Notes: generated from the letters alone by a model not told the origin. Shown: positions 22,343 through 63,793, counted from the stretch's first letter. The stretch is DNA of 64,000 bases from Piscicola geometra (GCA_943735955.1 OX030955.1:11009647-11073646), one strand, 5' to 3'. Numbers and translations are program-made.

Positions 22343-22680
22343 TGTGACTTTAAAAGTATAAAACTAAATTTATATAGCAAAGTAAACTAATGCGGGTTAT
22401 AATAAAATATTATCACTTGGCATAGATCTTTAAACCAAGTATATTTAACGTTTTAATATGAATATTTATTCAATGCTCTTGTTGGAATAATTTTTACAAT
22501 TATTATTAAAATGTAAAAAAAATTTAATATTTTTAAAAAAGTAGTTGACTGACAAGTCATCATATTTATAAAATAAACTTGCATTCCAGTAACAAGTGCC
22601 GATTGAAAAGTTTAAAATTTAAACTTAAAATCTTGTTTACTAAACATTTATAACTTAGGTTAAAGTTGTAATATTTCATA
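22343..22680. promoter_or_regulatory. Bidirectional promoter region PUS7 / COG1
   Basis: Only 338 AT-rich bases separate the two divergent start codons, so promoters and 5' UTRs must share this interval unless non-coding first exons exist. No core element was identified with confidence. Confidence 0.6.
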
Positions 22681-35064
<12,384 letters not shown>

Positions 35065-36540
35065 CCGTCTTCATAGTTATCACATCGTCATCATTGTGGT
35101 CACTCTTGTTACCATTCCACGTTTTATCGCCATTTGTATTTTTTCAAATTATCATTTCCATCATGGGCGTATCCAGCCCCGAGTAATAGGGGAGGGGGTA
35201 GTTTTCATTATTTTGAATTTACTAAATACATTTTTGCATCATTTAACACAAAGACAAAACTGATATGCTTATTATTTATTTAAAACGTTAAATTGTTTTT
35301 TTACATAATATAGAAAAAATATGTATTTACATAATATACAAAAAAAAATTATTCTTCAAAAAAACTTTAGAGGGTTACTGGCAAACAAATGGTTATAGGT
35401 AACTCATTGTTATTATGTTATTTATGTTATTTTGAAACATTTTATACTTATTAAAATAGGTTTCCAGTTATAAAAGAGAGGCTCCCCCTCTTGCTCCCCC
35501 CTGGATAAGCTCATGATTTCTATTAGAAACTTGTAGAGGATTAATTAGTTGTTTATTTTAAATGTTCATTATTCTTCCGCAATAAAAATCATTTTAATAG
35601 TTCACTAACCACTTCGTCACTCTTACAGTTACCATAACCACTTTTAACACATAACCACATAAGTGCTTTTAATTTCGCGTTTAATTAATCATTTTTGGGC
35701 TTTTTTTAATTAAATGTTTTCATTAAAACTCTCCAAAATCAGCAAAATATTTTAAAATCCTTTATTAAATTTAGAAAATAAATATTATTTTTTCAAAATT
35801 ATACTAAAATCATTGAGTTGAACCTATTTTTGAGCCTTCAAGACCAAATCATACATACACAGTATCGCCTGTCATTTAGGAGTTTTAGGTTCTTTCAAGA
35901 TAACTAAAAGTGCATGCGTAAAAGCTCGCTACACGCCATTTTGTCTTCTAATTTAAATTAAATTATTTAATTCACATTCAAATAAACTTTATTTAATAAA
36001 GCATATAAAAATTTATATTTTAAATTATGATAATTAAAATTTGAAATACAAATTGGAGAGTTAACTTTGGAATGCTTTTTTTACGCATTTTCCTGTCTAA
36101 ATGCCTCTTAACTTCAGACTCTAAAGGTAGTTTTAAATAAAATATAACTTATATTTCAAATTGAATTTTAGAAATTGCTTTATATACTATAAGATCAAAA
36201 TGTTATTAGCCTTTAGGACATTTCCAGTGCCATCTTTATTATTGATTAGCAATTCCTCATCGCCATCTTAATTATTAATCGTCCTATTTTCTGTGATTTC
36301 TTTTCGTAGTATCATAACCTTCATCTGAATTGGTATTCATTTCGACATTGTATTTTAAGATTTCTAAAAAAATGCTCTATATATATTATAAAGAAAATGT
36401 AAATTAATCATATTTTAATCACAATTTCAGCTCAATGAAATGGAATTTCCCGGTTCTTTTTGTCAAGAACTTGGCATTAATTGCCAAGATATAAAAAACA
36501 ATAATTTTAAAAAATATAATTCACTTAGTGCTTGAATTAA
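35065..36540. other. COG1 3' flank
   Basis: AT-rich non-coding DNA holding the COG1 3' UTR, the MITE at 35162-35515 and a possible poly(A) signal at 35582. No further gene seen. Confidence 0.5.
35162..35515. mobile_element. MITE (354 bp), hAT-like
   Basis: Inverted ends CATGGGCGTATCCAG and CTGGATAAGCTCATG differ at two positions. Flanking ATTTCCAT (35154-35161) and ATTTCTAT (35516-35523) form an 8-bp target duplication with one mismatch. The core is AT-rich and has no coding capacity. Confidence 0.75.
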
Positions 36541-36554
36541 ATAATTTCAGCAAA

Positions 36555-38690
36555 AATGGAAAAACGTGTATTTGAAATCTTGGGGTCTATAAATGACAAT
36601 TTTAATGTAAAAATGAATTCTGTGTTTTCCGAGATAAACTACATTGAAATAAGGAAAATAAGTTTAAAAAGCACAAAAAAATCAAAGGGTTATAAGATTT
36701 AGAAGAGTTTCTTATTTCAGAATTTGAACCTCCTGTCTCAAAATCAAAGGTGCAAAAAACGAAACTAGATAGAAAAGTTTCGCATAATTCTTCGGTATGT
36801 ATTACAAGAAGTAATAAGACGCAAACTGAAAGAAAAAGTACTCTATAATAGAATTTAAACGGGTTAAATTGAATAATAAGTTAATAAATCTAAAGCAAAA
36901 ACGTTTAAAAAAACTTAATTACCTTATTAAAAAGCAAACATCTTAATTCAAGCTAATTCGAGAAAGTTGTGGCCATTATTCAATAAAAATGTAAATAAAA
37001 GAAATACAAAAGCAAGAAAAAATAATAAAAAATTACTTGAAAAAAGAAAAAACTTCGATTGGGATTATTAAGTAATAAATTAACTCTTGGGAACAAAACT
37101 GTCATAAGCCTTATCCAAGAACTGGATGGAACAACAACAAAAATTGCTCAACTCCAAAGTAAACAAGATTTAAATACAATTTTAAAATAACGACCTTCCA
37201 AAAGCTAGTGCTGTAAGGAGAATAGTGGAGGAAGGTCATATAATGGCTAAATATTTTAAAGTAAATAAAATGGAAAATGCGATTTTTGAGGTTTGCAAAG
37301 AGATGGGATTAGTGGGAAAAGGGAAAAATCATTGATACTTCGATTACTTTCAACAATGGAGAAATTTTTAGCTTAGGTTTCACAAGTGTTTCTAGTCAAA
37401 CCGCAGCTACAATAACAGAATTGACTAAAAAATATTTGACTCAACTGTGTGAGCTTCAGATGAGTATTCAACAGCATCCAGAAAATAACTTTGTAAAAGA
37501 AGCTTTAAAGAAAATTTCATTCTGTGACGGACAGGGCAGCTAAAGAAAAACTTGCTAACCGTACGCTGAAAAACTGGCAAATAAAAGAACTGGGAAAATC
37601 TGGGAAAGAAAAGAATTCACCAATGCAAAACTTTTTCTGCATGGCCCATGTTTTTCTTGGATTCCATAAATATGCATGTGAGGAGATCAAAGAATATGAA
37701 GTGCGTCTGGCAGAAGAAAATGGGCCATCAAGACAGAATTTTGTTCCCAGTATAAAGTTTGGGTGCAAAACCGAAACACTGGTGGGAAGAGTGGTGAGAA
37801 TAACTTCAAGTACATTTGGACCATCTGGGGCTGGAAGATATGTGGAGGGCTTAATGTGCCGAAAAAGGTATCAAGTCAAAGATCGGCAATTATAAAGACG
37901 ATAGGTTTAATGGCTTGTTTAAAACTGCAGCTAAAATAATATACCATCATAATGATTTCTTAGAAATACTTAATAAATCAATTAAGTTTAATAAAAGAAT
38001 AAAATTAGTGGAAAAGGATCTAAAAAAATAAAACTAATTTACATGATATAATGCCTAAAAATAATTCTAATTAAAGTGACTGGTCCATTCTGGAACCTTT
38101 CAGTCTCTGGGAATGTGGCCTATCTTAACTCAAACACTCAAGTTTAAAACCTATATAAATATCTTTAAAAGTGCAAAGTTAACCCGCGTAAAATCTTCGA
38201 AGAATGGGTCAACAAGGAACATGAAAAGGGTACCTTGAGGCTCTGGGAAATTTAAATAAAGAAAACGTTATATTTACAGAAATTGTTAAGAAATTGAGCA
38301 CTGGCATCCTTAAAACCATAGAAAAACAAATGAACGATTTTTTGCCAAATGGTTCATTTAATACAAAGCCTGATGCACGTGCAGTAGAAAAAACATCATT
38401 TGCACCACTAACGAATCTATCCTGCGAACATCATTTTGGGCAACTAGTCAGAGAAGGAGGCCAAATGCCAGCATCAACTACCACACATCCTCACAAATGT
38501 TACAAAGAACAATAGAACCTCTTTCCGCGTGGTTATCGGAAAAGCCAGAGCAGGAAAAAATGAAACTATGGAACTTAGCTGGGAAAAAAAGAAAGATACA
38601 AGAGCTGCAAAAAAAAACAAGAAAAAAAGTGTTTACAACAAGAACTTTTGGCTCAGATGAATTGCAAAAAGAAAAGGGTTAAGGATTTTA
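36555..38690 (+). pseudogene. Relic of an unclassified transposase-like gene
   Basis: Successive plus-strand frames, broken by stops and frameshifts, form one colinear ancestral protein. They are an N-terminal piece from 36556 (MEKRVFEILGSINDNF), a helical region, TVISLIQELDGTT, a stretch with LGFTSVSSQTAATITEL, then 37524-37895 (MTDRAAKEKLANRTLKNW, MQNFFCMAHVFLGFH), 38294-38515 (PLTNLSCEHHFGQL) and 38497-38682 (EKMKLWNLAGKKRKIQEL). The order of a DRAA block, an NFFC-AH block, a TNL-EHHFG block and a basic tail resembles uncharacterised repetitive transposase-like proteins of cnidarians and other invertebrates. I recall that family only in outline. Ends are not defined. Confidence 0.6.
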
Positions 38691-38800
38691 TTTGATTTTT
38701 TTACTGTGTCTTATGTGAAAAATAAAATGTCCAAAATGTTTCAAATATCTTAAATAGAATAAACAATATTCAAATTGATCGTAGTGGCGTCGTGTACATT

Positions 38801-38858
38801 GGTCTTGAAACCCGTCCGGGTTTACGCCACGATAATCTCACTCGTCGTTGTATTGTAT
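38801..38858 (+). mobile_element. Solo SINE 3' module
   Basis: Same module as at 16074: GAAACCCGTCCGGGTTTACG, then CCACGATAATCTCACTCGTC and GTTGTATTGTATT. Confidence 0.55.
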
Positions 38859-39075
38859 TAACGAAACTCAAAAGCACTAAAAAGTTACTTTTAATGTTTA
38901 TTGTCAAAATTAGCTTTTAATTAAAGTTTTAAATGTTATGTTCTTTTTGAATTTTTATTCATAAAAAACCTACTTTGAGACATTTAGAGTCGAAAGTGTC
39001 AGAAATGCTCATTAAAAATAATAATTTATATTTTCAACATATTTAATATTCAAATTTTTTTAAAATAGTTTTTGG

Positions 39076-39262
39076 CAGCGAGTTGGCTTAGATGGTAAAG
39101 TCGTTGGACCTGCAACTTAAAGGTCGCCAGTTCGAATCCCTGTTCAGCCAACCGTGGGCTATCATATACTTAGTGTATTTGATGCGGTGTTTCACGACTT
39201 ATGTCGTGTGAGTGGCGCCTCAGTTGCGTGCCTTGGCGCATTATAAATACGCATTATAAACA
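39076..39262 (+). mobile_element. tRNA-derived SINE family A, best copy
   Basis: The A box TTGGCTTAGATGGT and B box CCAGTTCGAATCCC are near consensus for a pol III internal promoter. The body matches the copy at 23180 closely (ATGCGGTGTTTCACGACTTA). Repeated at 49633-49819 by the duplication. Confidence 0.82.
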
Positions 39263-39373
39263 AGCAAGTATCCAAAGTTTCATCAAAATACGAGAGTTGT
39301 TACAAAAGTATAGTAAACAAGTTAGGTTCTCGAAGTCAGGTCAATTAAACGCCTATTTATTTAGACCAAACAT

Positions 39374-39573
39374 NNNNNNNNNNNNNNNNNNNNNNNNNNN
39401 NNNNNNNNNNNNNNNNNNNNNNNNNNNNNNNNNNNNNNNNNNNNNNNNNNNNNNNNNNNNNNNNNNNNNNNNNNNNNNNNNNNNNNNNNNNNNNNNNNNN
39501 NNNNNNNNNNNNNNNNNNNNNNNNNNNNNNNNNNNNNNNNNNNNNNNNNNNNNNNNNNNNNNNNNNNNNNNNN
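39374..39573. other. Assembly gap of 200 N
   Basis: Exactly 200 unknown bases, a round number typical of a gap of unknown size. The sequence on its left is the end of one contig and that on its right the start of another, which overlap (see the duplication entry). Confidence 0.98.
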
Positions 39574-45621
<6,048 letters not shown>

Positions 45622-47100
45622 CCGTCTTCATAGTTATCACATCGTCATCATTGTGGTCACTCTTGTTACCATTCCACGTTTTATCGCCATTTGTATTTTT
45701 TCAAATTATCATTTCCATCATGGGCGTATCCAGCCCCGAGTAATAGGGGAGGGGGTAGTTTTCATTATTTTGAATTTACTAAATACATTTTTGCATCATT
45801 TAACACAAAGACAAAACTGATATGCTTATTATTTATTTAAAACGTTAAATTGTTTTTTTACATAATATAGAAAAAATATGTATTTACATAATATACAAAA
45901 AAAAATTATTCTTCAAAAAAACTTTAGAGGGTTACTGGCAAACAAATGGTTATAGGTAACTCATTGTTATTATGTTATTTATGTTATTTTGAAACATTTT
46001 ATACTTATTAAAATAGGTTTCCAGTTATAAAAGAGAGGCTCCCCCTCTTGCTCCCCCCTGGATAAGCTCATGATTTCTATTAGAAACTTGTAGAGGATTA
46101 ATTAGTTGTTTATTTTAAATGTTCATTATTCTTCCGCAATAAAAATCATTTTAATAGTTCACTAACCACTTCGTCACTCTTACAGTTACCATAACCACTT
46201 TTAACACATAACCACATAAGTGCTTTTAATTTCGCGTTTAATTAATCATTTTTGGGCTTTTTTTAATTAAATGTTTTCATTAAAACTCTCCAAAATCAGC
46301 AAAATATTTTAAAATCCTTTATTAAATTTAGAAAATAAATATTATTTTTTCAAAATTATACTAAAATCATTGAGTTGAACCTATTTTTGAGCCTTCAAGA
46401 CCAAATCATACATACACAGTATCGCCTGTCATTTAGGAGTTTTAGGTTCTTTCAAGATAACTAAAAGTGCATGCGTAAAAGCTCGCTACACGCCATTTTG
46501 TCTTCTAATTTAAATTAAATTATTTAATTCACATTCAAATAAACTTTATTTAATAAAGCATATAAAAATTTATATTTTAAATTATGATAATTAAAATTTG
46601 AAATACAAATTGGAGAGTTAACTTTGGAATGCTTTTTTTACGCATTTTCCTGTCTAAATGCCTCTTAACTTCAGACTCTAAAGGTAGTTTTAAATAAAAT
46701 ATAACTTATATTTCAAATTGAATTTTAGAAATTGCTTTATATACTATAAGATCAAAATGTTATTAGCCTTTAGGACATTTCCAGTGCCATCTTTATTATT
46801 GATTAGCAATTCCTCATCGCCATCTTAATTATTAATCGTCCTATTTTCTGTGATTTCTTTTCGTAGTATCATAACCTTCATCTGAATTGGTATTCATTTC
46901 GACATTGTATTTTAAGATTTCTAAAAAAATGCTCTATATATATTATAAAGAAAATGTAAATTAATCATATTTTAATCACAATTTCAGCTCAATGAAATGG
47001 AATTTCCCGGTTCTTTTTGTCAAGAACTTGGCATTAATTGCCAAGATATAAAAAACAATAATTTTAAAAAATATAATTCACTTAGTGCTTGAATTAAATA
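45622..47100. other. Second copy of the COG1 3' flank
   Basis: Duplicate of 35065-36543 including the MITE (45719-46072). Nothing additional is seen. Confidence 0.8.
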
Positions 47101-47111
47101 ATTTCAGCAAA

Positions 47112-49247
47112 AATGGAAAAACGTGTATTTGAAATCTTGGGGTCTATAAATGACAATTTTAATGTAAAAATGAATTCTGTGTTTTCCGAGATAAACTACA
47201 TTGAAATAAGGAAAATAAGTTTAAAAAGCACAAAAAAATCAAAGGGTTATAAGATTTAGAAGAGTTTCTTATTTCAGAATTTGAACCTCCTGTCTCAAAA
47301 TCAAAGGTGCAAAAAACGAAACTAGATAGAAAAGTTTCGCATAATTCTTCGGTATGTATTACAAGAAGTAATAAGACGCAAACTGAAAGAAAAAGTACTC
47401 TATAATAGAATTTAAACGGGTTAAATTGAATAATAAGTTAATAAATCTAAAGCAAAAACGTTTAAAAAAACTTAATTACCTTATTAAAAAGCAAACATCT
47501 TAATTCAAGCTAATTCGAGAAAGTTGTGGCCATTATTCAATAAAAATGTAAATAAAAGAAATACAAAAGCAAGAAAAAATAATAAAAAATTACTTGAAAA
47601 AAGAAAAAACTTCGATTGGGATTATTAAGTAATAAATTAACTCTTGGGAACAAAACTGTCATAAGCCTTATCCAAGAACTGGATGGAACAACAACAAAAA
47701 TTGCTCAACTCCAAAGTAAACAAGATTTAAATACAATTTTAAAATAACGACCTTCCAAAAGCTAGTGCTGTAAGGAGAATAGTGGAGGAAGGTCATATAA
47801 TGGCTAAATATTTTAAAGTAAATAAAATGGAAAATGCGATTTTTGAGGTTTGCAAAGAGATGGGATTAGTGGGAAAAGGGAAAAATCATTGATACTTCGA
47901 TTACTTTCAACAATGGAGAAATTTTTAGCTTAGGTTTCACAAGTGTTTCTAGTCAAACCGCAGCTACAATAACAGAATTGACTAAAAAATATTTGACTCA
48001 ACTGTGTGAGCTTCAGATGAGTATTCAACAGCATCCAGAAAATAACTTTGTAAAAGAAGCTTTAAAGAAAATTTCATTCTGTGACGGACAGGGCAGCTAA
48101 AGAAAAACTTGCTAACCGTACGCTGAAAAACTGGCAAATAAAAGAACTGGGAAAATCTGGGAAAGAAAAGAATTCACCAATGCAAAACTTTTTCTGCATG
48201 GCCCATGTTTTTCTTGGATTCCATAAATATGCATGTGAGGAGATCAAAGAATATGAAGTGCGTCTGGCAGAAGAAAATGGGCCATCAAGACAGAATTTTG
48301 TTCCCAGTATAAAGTTTGGGTGCAAAACCGAAACACTGGTGGGAAGAGTGGTGAGAATAACTTCAAGTACATTTGGACCATCTGGGGCTGGAAGATATGT
48401 GGAGGGCTTAATGTGCCGAAAAAGGTATCAAGTCAAAGATCGGCAATTATAAAGACGATAGGTTTAATGGCTTGTTTAAAACTGCAGCTAAAATAATATA
48501 CCATCATAATGATTTCTTAGAAATACTTAATAAATCAATTAAGTTTAATAAAAGAATAAAATTAGTGGAAAAGGATCTAAAAAAATAAAACTAATTTACA
48601 TGATATAATGCCTAAAAATAATTCTAATTAAAGTGACTGGTCCATTCTGGAACCTTTCAGTCTCTGGGAATGTGGCCTATCTTAACTCAAACACTCAAGT
48701 TTAAAACCTATATAAATATCTTTAAAAGTGCAAAGTTAACCCGCGTAAAATCTTCGAAGAATGGGTCAACAAGGAACATGAAAAGGGTACCTTGAGGCTC
48801 TGGGAAATTTAAATAAAGAAAACGTTATATTTACAGAAATTGTTAAGAAATTGAGCACTGGCATCCTTAAAACCATAGAAAAACAAATGAACGATTTTTT
48901 GCCAAATGGTTCATTTAATACAAAGCCTGATGCACGTGCAGTAGAAAAAACATCATTTGCACCACTAACGAATCTATCCTGCGAACATCATTTTGGGCAA
49001 CTAGTCAGAGAAGGAGGCCAAATGCCAGCATCAACTACCACACATCCTCACAAATGTTACAAAGAACAATAGAACCTCTTTCCGCGTGGTTATCGGAAAA
49101 GCCAGAGCAGGAAAAAATGAAACTATGGAACTTAGCTGGGAAAAAAAGAAAGATACAAGAGCTGCAAAAAAAAACAAGAAAAAAAGTGTTTACAACAAGA
49201 ACTTTTGGCTCAGATGAATTGCAAAAAGAAAAGGGTTAAGGATTTTA
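47112..49247 (+). pseudogene. Transposase-like relic, second copy
   Basis: Duplicate of 36555-38690 with the same stops and frameshifts in the positions compared (for example 48081-48452 and 48851-49072). Identical decay is further evidence that the duplication is very recent or artefactual. Confidence 0.6.
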
Positions 49248-49937
49248 TTTGATTTTTTTACTGTGTCTTATGTGAAAAATAAAATGTCCAAAATGTTTCA
49301 AATATCTTAAATAGAATAAACAATATTCAAATTGATCGTAGTGGCGTCGTGTACATTGGTCTTGAAACCCGTCCGGGTTTACGCCACGATAATCTCACTC
49401 GTCGTTGTATTGTATTAACGAAACTCAAAAGCACTAAAAAGTTACTTTTAATGTTTATTGTCAAAATTAGCTTTTAATTAAAGTTTTAAATGTTATGTTC
49501 TTTTTGAATTTTTATTCATAAAAAACCTACTTTGAGACATTTAGAGTCGAAAGTGTCAGAAATGCTCATTAAAAATAATAATTTATATTTTCAACATATT
49601 TAATATTCAAATTTTTTTAAAATAGTTTTTGGCAGCGAGTTGGCTTAGATGGTAAAGTCGTTGGACCTGCAACTTAAAGGTCGCCAGTTCGAATCCCTGT
49701 TCAGCCAACCGTGGGCTATCATATACTTAGTGTATTTGATGCGGTGTTTCACGACTTATGTCGTGTGAGTGGCGCCTCAGTTGCGTGCCTTGGCGCATTA
49801 TAAATACGCATTATAAACAAGCAAGTATCCAAAGTTTCATCAAAATACGAGAGTTGTTACAAAAGTATAGTAAACAAGTTAGGTTCTCGAAGTCAGGTCA
49901 ATTAAACGCCTATTTATTTAGACCAAACATCCTTGTA

Positions 49938-51457
49938 AGGGAGACCGGAGCAAGATGGCCTGGTTAGCGAATTATGTCGTTTTTTTATTTTATTTTTAAA
50001 GATAACACATTTTTTTTCATGAACTGTTAGAGCATTCATTTGTGGCAATAAATATATAAAAATTTACTTTTAAAAATAAATTTAACTAAAGAATATTGGG
50101 AAACGAGAAGCAGTCAAATTCATAATAAATAATTGTAATTTTACTACGGCTGCTAGCCCTTTTTTGATAATTGGGGTACACCAGTACCTCCAAGGGTTAT
50201 ACAAAATGTAAAGGTAATTCATTAGTAATGCAACAAAAATGTCACCCACATACATTTTTTTCTTACCAATAGACTGCTGACATAATATTCAACTGTCTAA
50301 AATTCATATTTAAAAAAGGGACCAACTTAAGTATTTCAGTTAACTATTTAGTTGGCAACTGAAATATTTTACTTAAACTGTCACTTTAACTAAACTATAT
50401 TTTATTAGTTAAACTATGCAGGAAACTTAAAGATAGTTAAACTATTATTTTAAAACTATTGAGTTAAACTAGTTTGAAACTATTTGCCCATCACTGCTCA
50501 TTTTAAAGTAAGTTAGGAACATATACCTGCGGGGCAAGATGGACACATCTGATCTAATTAGGAAACTTTTCAATTATTTCAGGTTTTCATGGTTCGCACT
50601 CATGATCACTAGGGGCAGTTATGGCATTGAAGCCTTGAAGAATGCTGTCAATTACGTAGTTGAAGGGAAAATTTGCAAAATGAAAGCATAACTCATATAT
50701 GGAATTCCTCGTAAAACTATCACAAGGCACACTAAATAATAATAATAATAATAATGAGGAGCATTATAATAGTGGCGTATAACCCGAACGGGCTTCCAGG
50801 CCACTTAGGCTGCATGTTTTCATTTGCGCCTTTGGACTACTAGGGCATTGGTTGTTTTTGAACCTAGGACCTTTCATTACTGGTCAAGCCGAGAGTCGTT
50901 ACCGACTCGGCTACCCGTTCATCTAAAAGACAAGTAAAAAAGCCTGGATCATTTGGAAGATATTTGTGTCCATTAGCTGGTCCTCTCGAAACCGCTTCGG
51001 TTCAACACACAACAAAAAATCATCCAGTGTGGCAACTGTGATGAATGGGCACATGAAGATTGTACGCATGGAATCAGATTCCTATGTGGTTTTTAAAAAT
51101 TTTCAGTTTTAAAAATTTCTAAAAAGATTGTGAACAAATTAAAAAAAACATTGTTAATTTTACTTTTTTTCATTGAAATATTAAAAGATTTAGTTGTATT
51201 TCCTTGTTAAATTTCTTCAAAAGATCGAAAATAAAGTTAAAGAAAAATAAATTTTAAATGTGCGTTTTGCCCCGTTTTGGATACCTTTTAGAAAATCGTT
51301 TTTAACCTATCAAATTAATTTTTAGAAAAATGTAAAAAAAGTGAACATAGCTAAGATATTGAAGTATTCAATGCGATGAATATTTTTATTGATCTCTTTG
51401 TCACTTAGAAGCAGTTTAAAGATCCCTTAACATGGCCATCTTGTCCTGCTCTCCCCA
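49938..51457 (+). mobile_element. Pogo-like transposon relic with PHD-like finger
   Basis: Approximate inverted ends GGGAGACCGGAGCAAGATGG (49939) and the complement of CCATCTTGTCCTGCTCTCCC (51435-51454) bound about 1.5 kb. Near 50615-50720 the plus strand reads ALKNAVNYVVEGKICKMKA, a stop, then LIYGIPRKTITRHTK, a psq-type helix-turn-helix as in pogo/jerky transposases. Near 51030-51090 IQCGNCDEWAHEDCT resembles a C-terminal PHD finger. The DDE catalytic core is absent, so the element is an internally deleted relic. A family B SINE is nested at 50745-50930. The first base past the duplicated block is 49931. Confidence 0.6.
50745..50930 (-). mobile_element. SINE family B, minus-strand copy
   Basis: Reverse complement of the family B consensus: (ATT)n tail at 50738-50760, CGTATAACCCGAACGGGCTT, then GAACCTAGGACCTTTCATTA and CGAGAGTCGTTACCGACTCG. 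It is nested in the pogo-like relic. Confidence 0.78.
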
Positions 51458-51839
51458 AAAGTAGTAAAATGAAGGACGTAGAGAAAAATAGAAAAGTTAA
51501 GTTTCGGTACGACATAATAGTAATGTGAATGTTGCAGCAACCACTGCACAAACCTGACTGCAGCGTCAACTGCTCTTGTTATCTGACCACTCAAATAAGA
51601 AGTGAAACTCTTGTTAACTTTCTAACAACATCTAAGCACATTTATTCCTTCGTGAGAATCAGACGGAAAAAGTCGGAAACACTCAGACAGACAAACACAA
51701 CGATAAAAACAGTGTAGTGGTCGAAAGTTAAAAGGTCAGGGATAATGTAACGAATGGAAATGTGTGTAGTTACTCTTTTGTATGCAATAAGCATTGTTCA
51801 GGAGAAATGAAATTATTGTAACATTGAAAGCAATAATGG

Positions 51840-52318
<479 letters not shown>

Positions 52319-53001
52319 ACTTTTGACGATAGTTGTACAAACCATTAATGTCAAAATGGTCTGTTAGATGTTAAAACCTAAAAGCTTGCGCCCATTCGGT
52401 AGGTATGATGAAGATGAGGATGATGATGATGGTGGTGGTGGTGATGATGATGATGATGATGGTGGTGGTGAAAATGAGAAAGACGATGAATGAGCTTGAA
52501 TATGATGAAGGCTCATTGACGGAGGTGTTGATAATGATGATGATGATAATGATGATGATTTTTAATTGAGAGGCCTCTCAAAGAACGATGACGATGATGG
52601 ATTTAATGGCGAAAGTAAAGGTGGAAGAGAAGGAATCAACAACGATGATGATGATGCAGGTGTAAACAGTGATGATGATGATGCCGATGATGTTATCGTG
52701 GGAGATTGACCAGCTGTTTGGTGGAGTTTAATAGGAACCTTCAATTAATAGTTTAACATTTCTTTACAAATATTTATAAGATAAAAATCATAAATTAAAA
52801 AATAGTTTTATAAGAAAAATAATTAATTTAAACCCATTTATATAAAAAAAGATATAACTAATTTTAAAATATTTATATAAAATACATATCCATTATCAAT
52901 TTCAAAAAAAATTCTCTGAAATGAATGCATAGTTGTTTTTGTGTGTCTAATGGAATTGAAATGTACGATGGAAAAAATAATTACAATAAATGATATATTG
53001 G

Positions 53002-53052
53002 TCTTGAAGCCCGTCCGGGTTGATGCCACGTTAATAACACTCGTCGTTGTAA
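53002..53052 (+). mobile_element. Solo SINE 3' module
   Basis: GTCTTGAAGCCCGTCCGGGT, TGATGCCACGTTAATAACAC and TCGTCGTTGTAAT, as at 16074 and 38801. Confidence 0.55.
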
Positions 53053-53220
53053 TAAAATGATATATATCAATTTCTCAATGGCCTTTTAGTCTTACAAAAA
53101 CAGCAACACGCTCAAAGAATCTATCGATTTACTCCATCTTCTAATCTTTATGAATATTATTCAAGCTTTATGTTACAATGTAACATTGTTCCATCGTCCT
53201 CTATCATTAATTTCTCCCAG

Positions 53221-53660
53221 AGTTTGTGACACAGAAACAAGTCGTTATTAGAAGTTTTGATTCAGAGGAGCTGATTGAGGATATATTTCCAGCAGGAGAA
53301 CTCAACAAGTTTGAAGTCTTCATCAACTGCTTCTTTGCTTGGACTCGATGTGACCCTATTTTGGCTAACTGACGCAGAGATCTGCGACGAGTATCACTAA
53401 CTTTTTTGATATCACAGCAATTGTTAAGTCTGTGAAAGACGTGGCTGCTGCGCTTATGAGTACCTTTAATCCACCAATCTCAACAATACAATTCGAAGCA
53501 TTATTTCCTTACAACAAATACTTACAAACAACAACAACAACAACAACACTGCGAGCAAGCATGGACCTGGAGGGACGGCGCAGCTGATGGAGGGACTGCT
53601 GGAGAAGGCAGCCTTGGCAGCGATGAGGGCCCTCATTGAGGAGGCGATGCCCTCCTTCAC
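53221..53660 (+). CDS. Unidentified exon-like open frames
   Basis: After an acceptor-like TTTCTCCCAG at 53220, a frame to about 53370 reads VVIRSFDSEELIEDIF and NKFEVFINCFFAWTRCD before a stop. Two more coding-looking pieces follow: IVKSVKDVAAALMS (near 53415) and QLMEGLLEKAALAAMRALIE (near 53580), the latter running into a CTG/TTG repeat. Codon use looks protein-like, but I do not recognise a family and the pieces cannot be joined convincingly. They could be exons of a small plus-strand gene or a decayed element. Confidence 0.25.
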
Positions 53661-53669
53661 GCTGCTTGT

Positions 53670-53800
53670 GCTGTTGCCGTTGTTGCTGCTTGTGCTGTTG
53701 CCGTTGTTGTTGTTGTTGCTGGTGTTGTTGACGTTGCTGTTGCCATTGTTGTTGCCGTTGTTGTTGCTGGTTTTGTTGCTGTTGTTGTGGGTGTAGTTAG
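53670..53800. repeat. (TTG)n/(CTG)n compound repeat
   Basis: TTGTTGCTG-type triplets. The leucine-rich frame across it is a repeat artefact. Confidence 0.75.
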
Positions 53801-54046
53801 AAAGACTGGCAGAGGCTTGGGGAACAGGGGAACTGTTGAATGATGTATTTGTGAATTAAACCCCATGCCGTTTCTAAGGCAGCACAATCAGTAGACATGA
53901 GTCATCAGTACTACAGTTAAGCGCTACATATCGTCCTGAAAACATCATCACCTTCGTCAGCAATACGTCATCATTACGCCTTCCATTATCCGACAACCGT
54001 TATTTTTAAAACATCCTCATCATCACCATCAGCCTCATCATCACCA

Positions 54047-63793
<9,747 letters not shown>

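Noticed and set aside
39076..39155. Functional tRNA gene
   Set aside because: A and B boxes are present, but the body continues into a SINE shared by dispersed copies and the cloverleaf is not clean.
53587..53796. Leucine-rich membrane protein (69 aa)
   Set aside because: The hydrophobic run is a CTG/TTG repeat translation.
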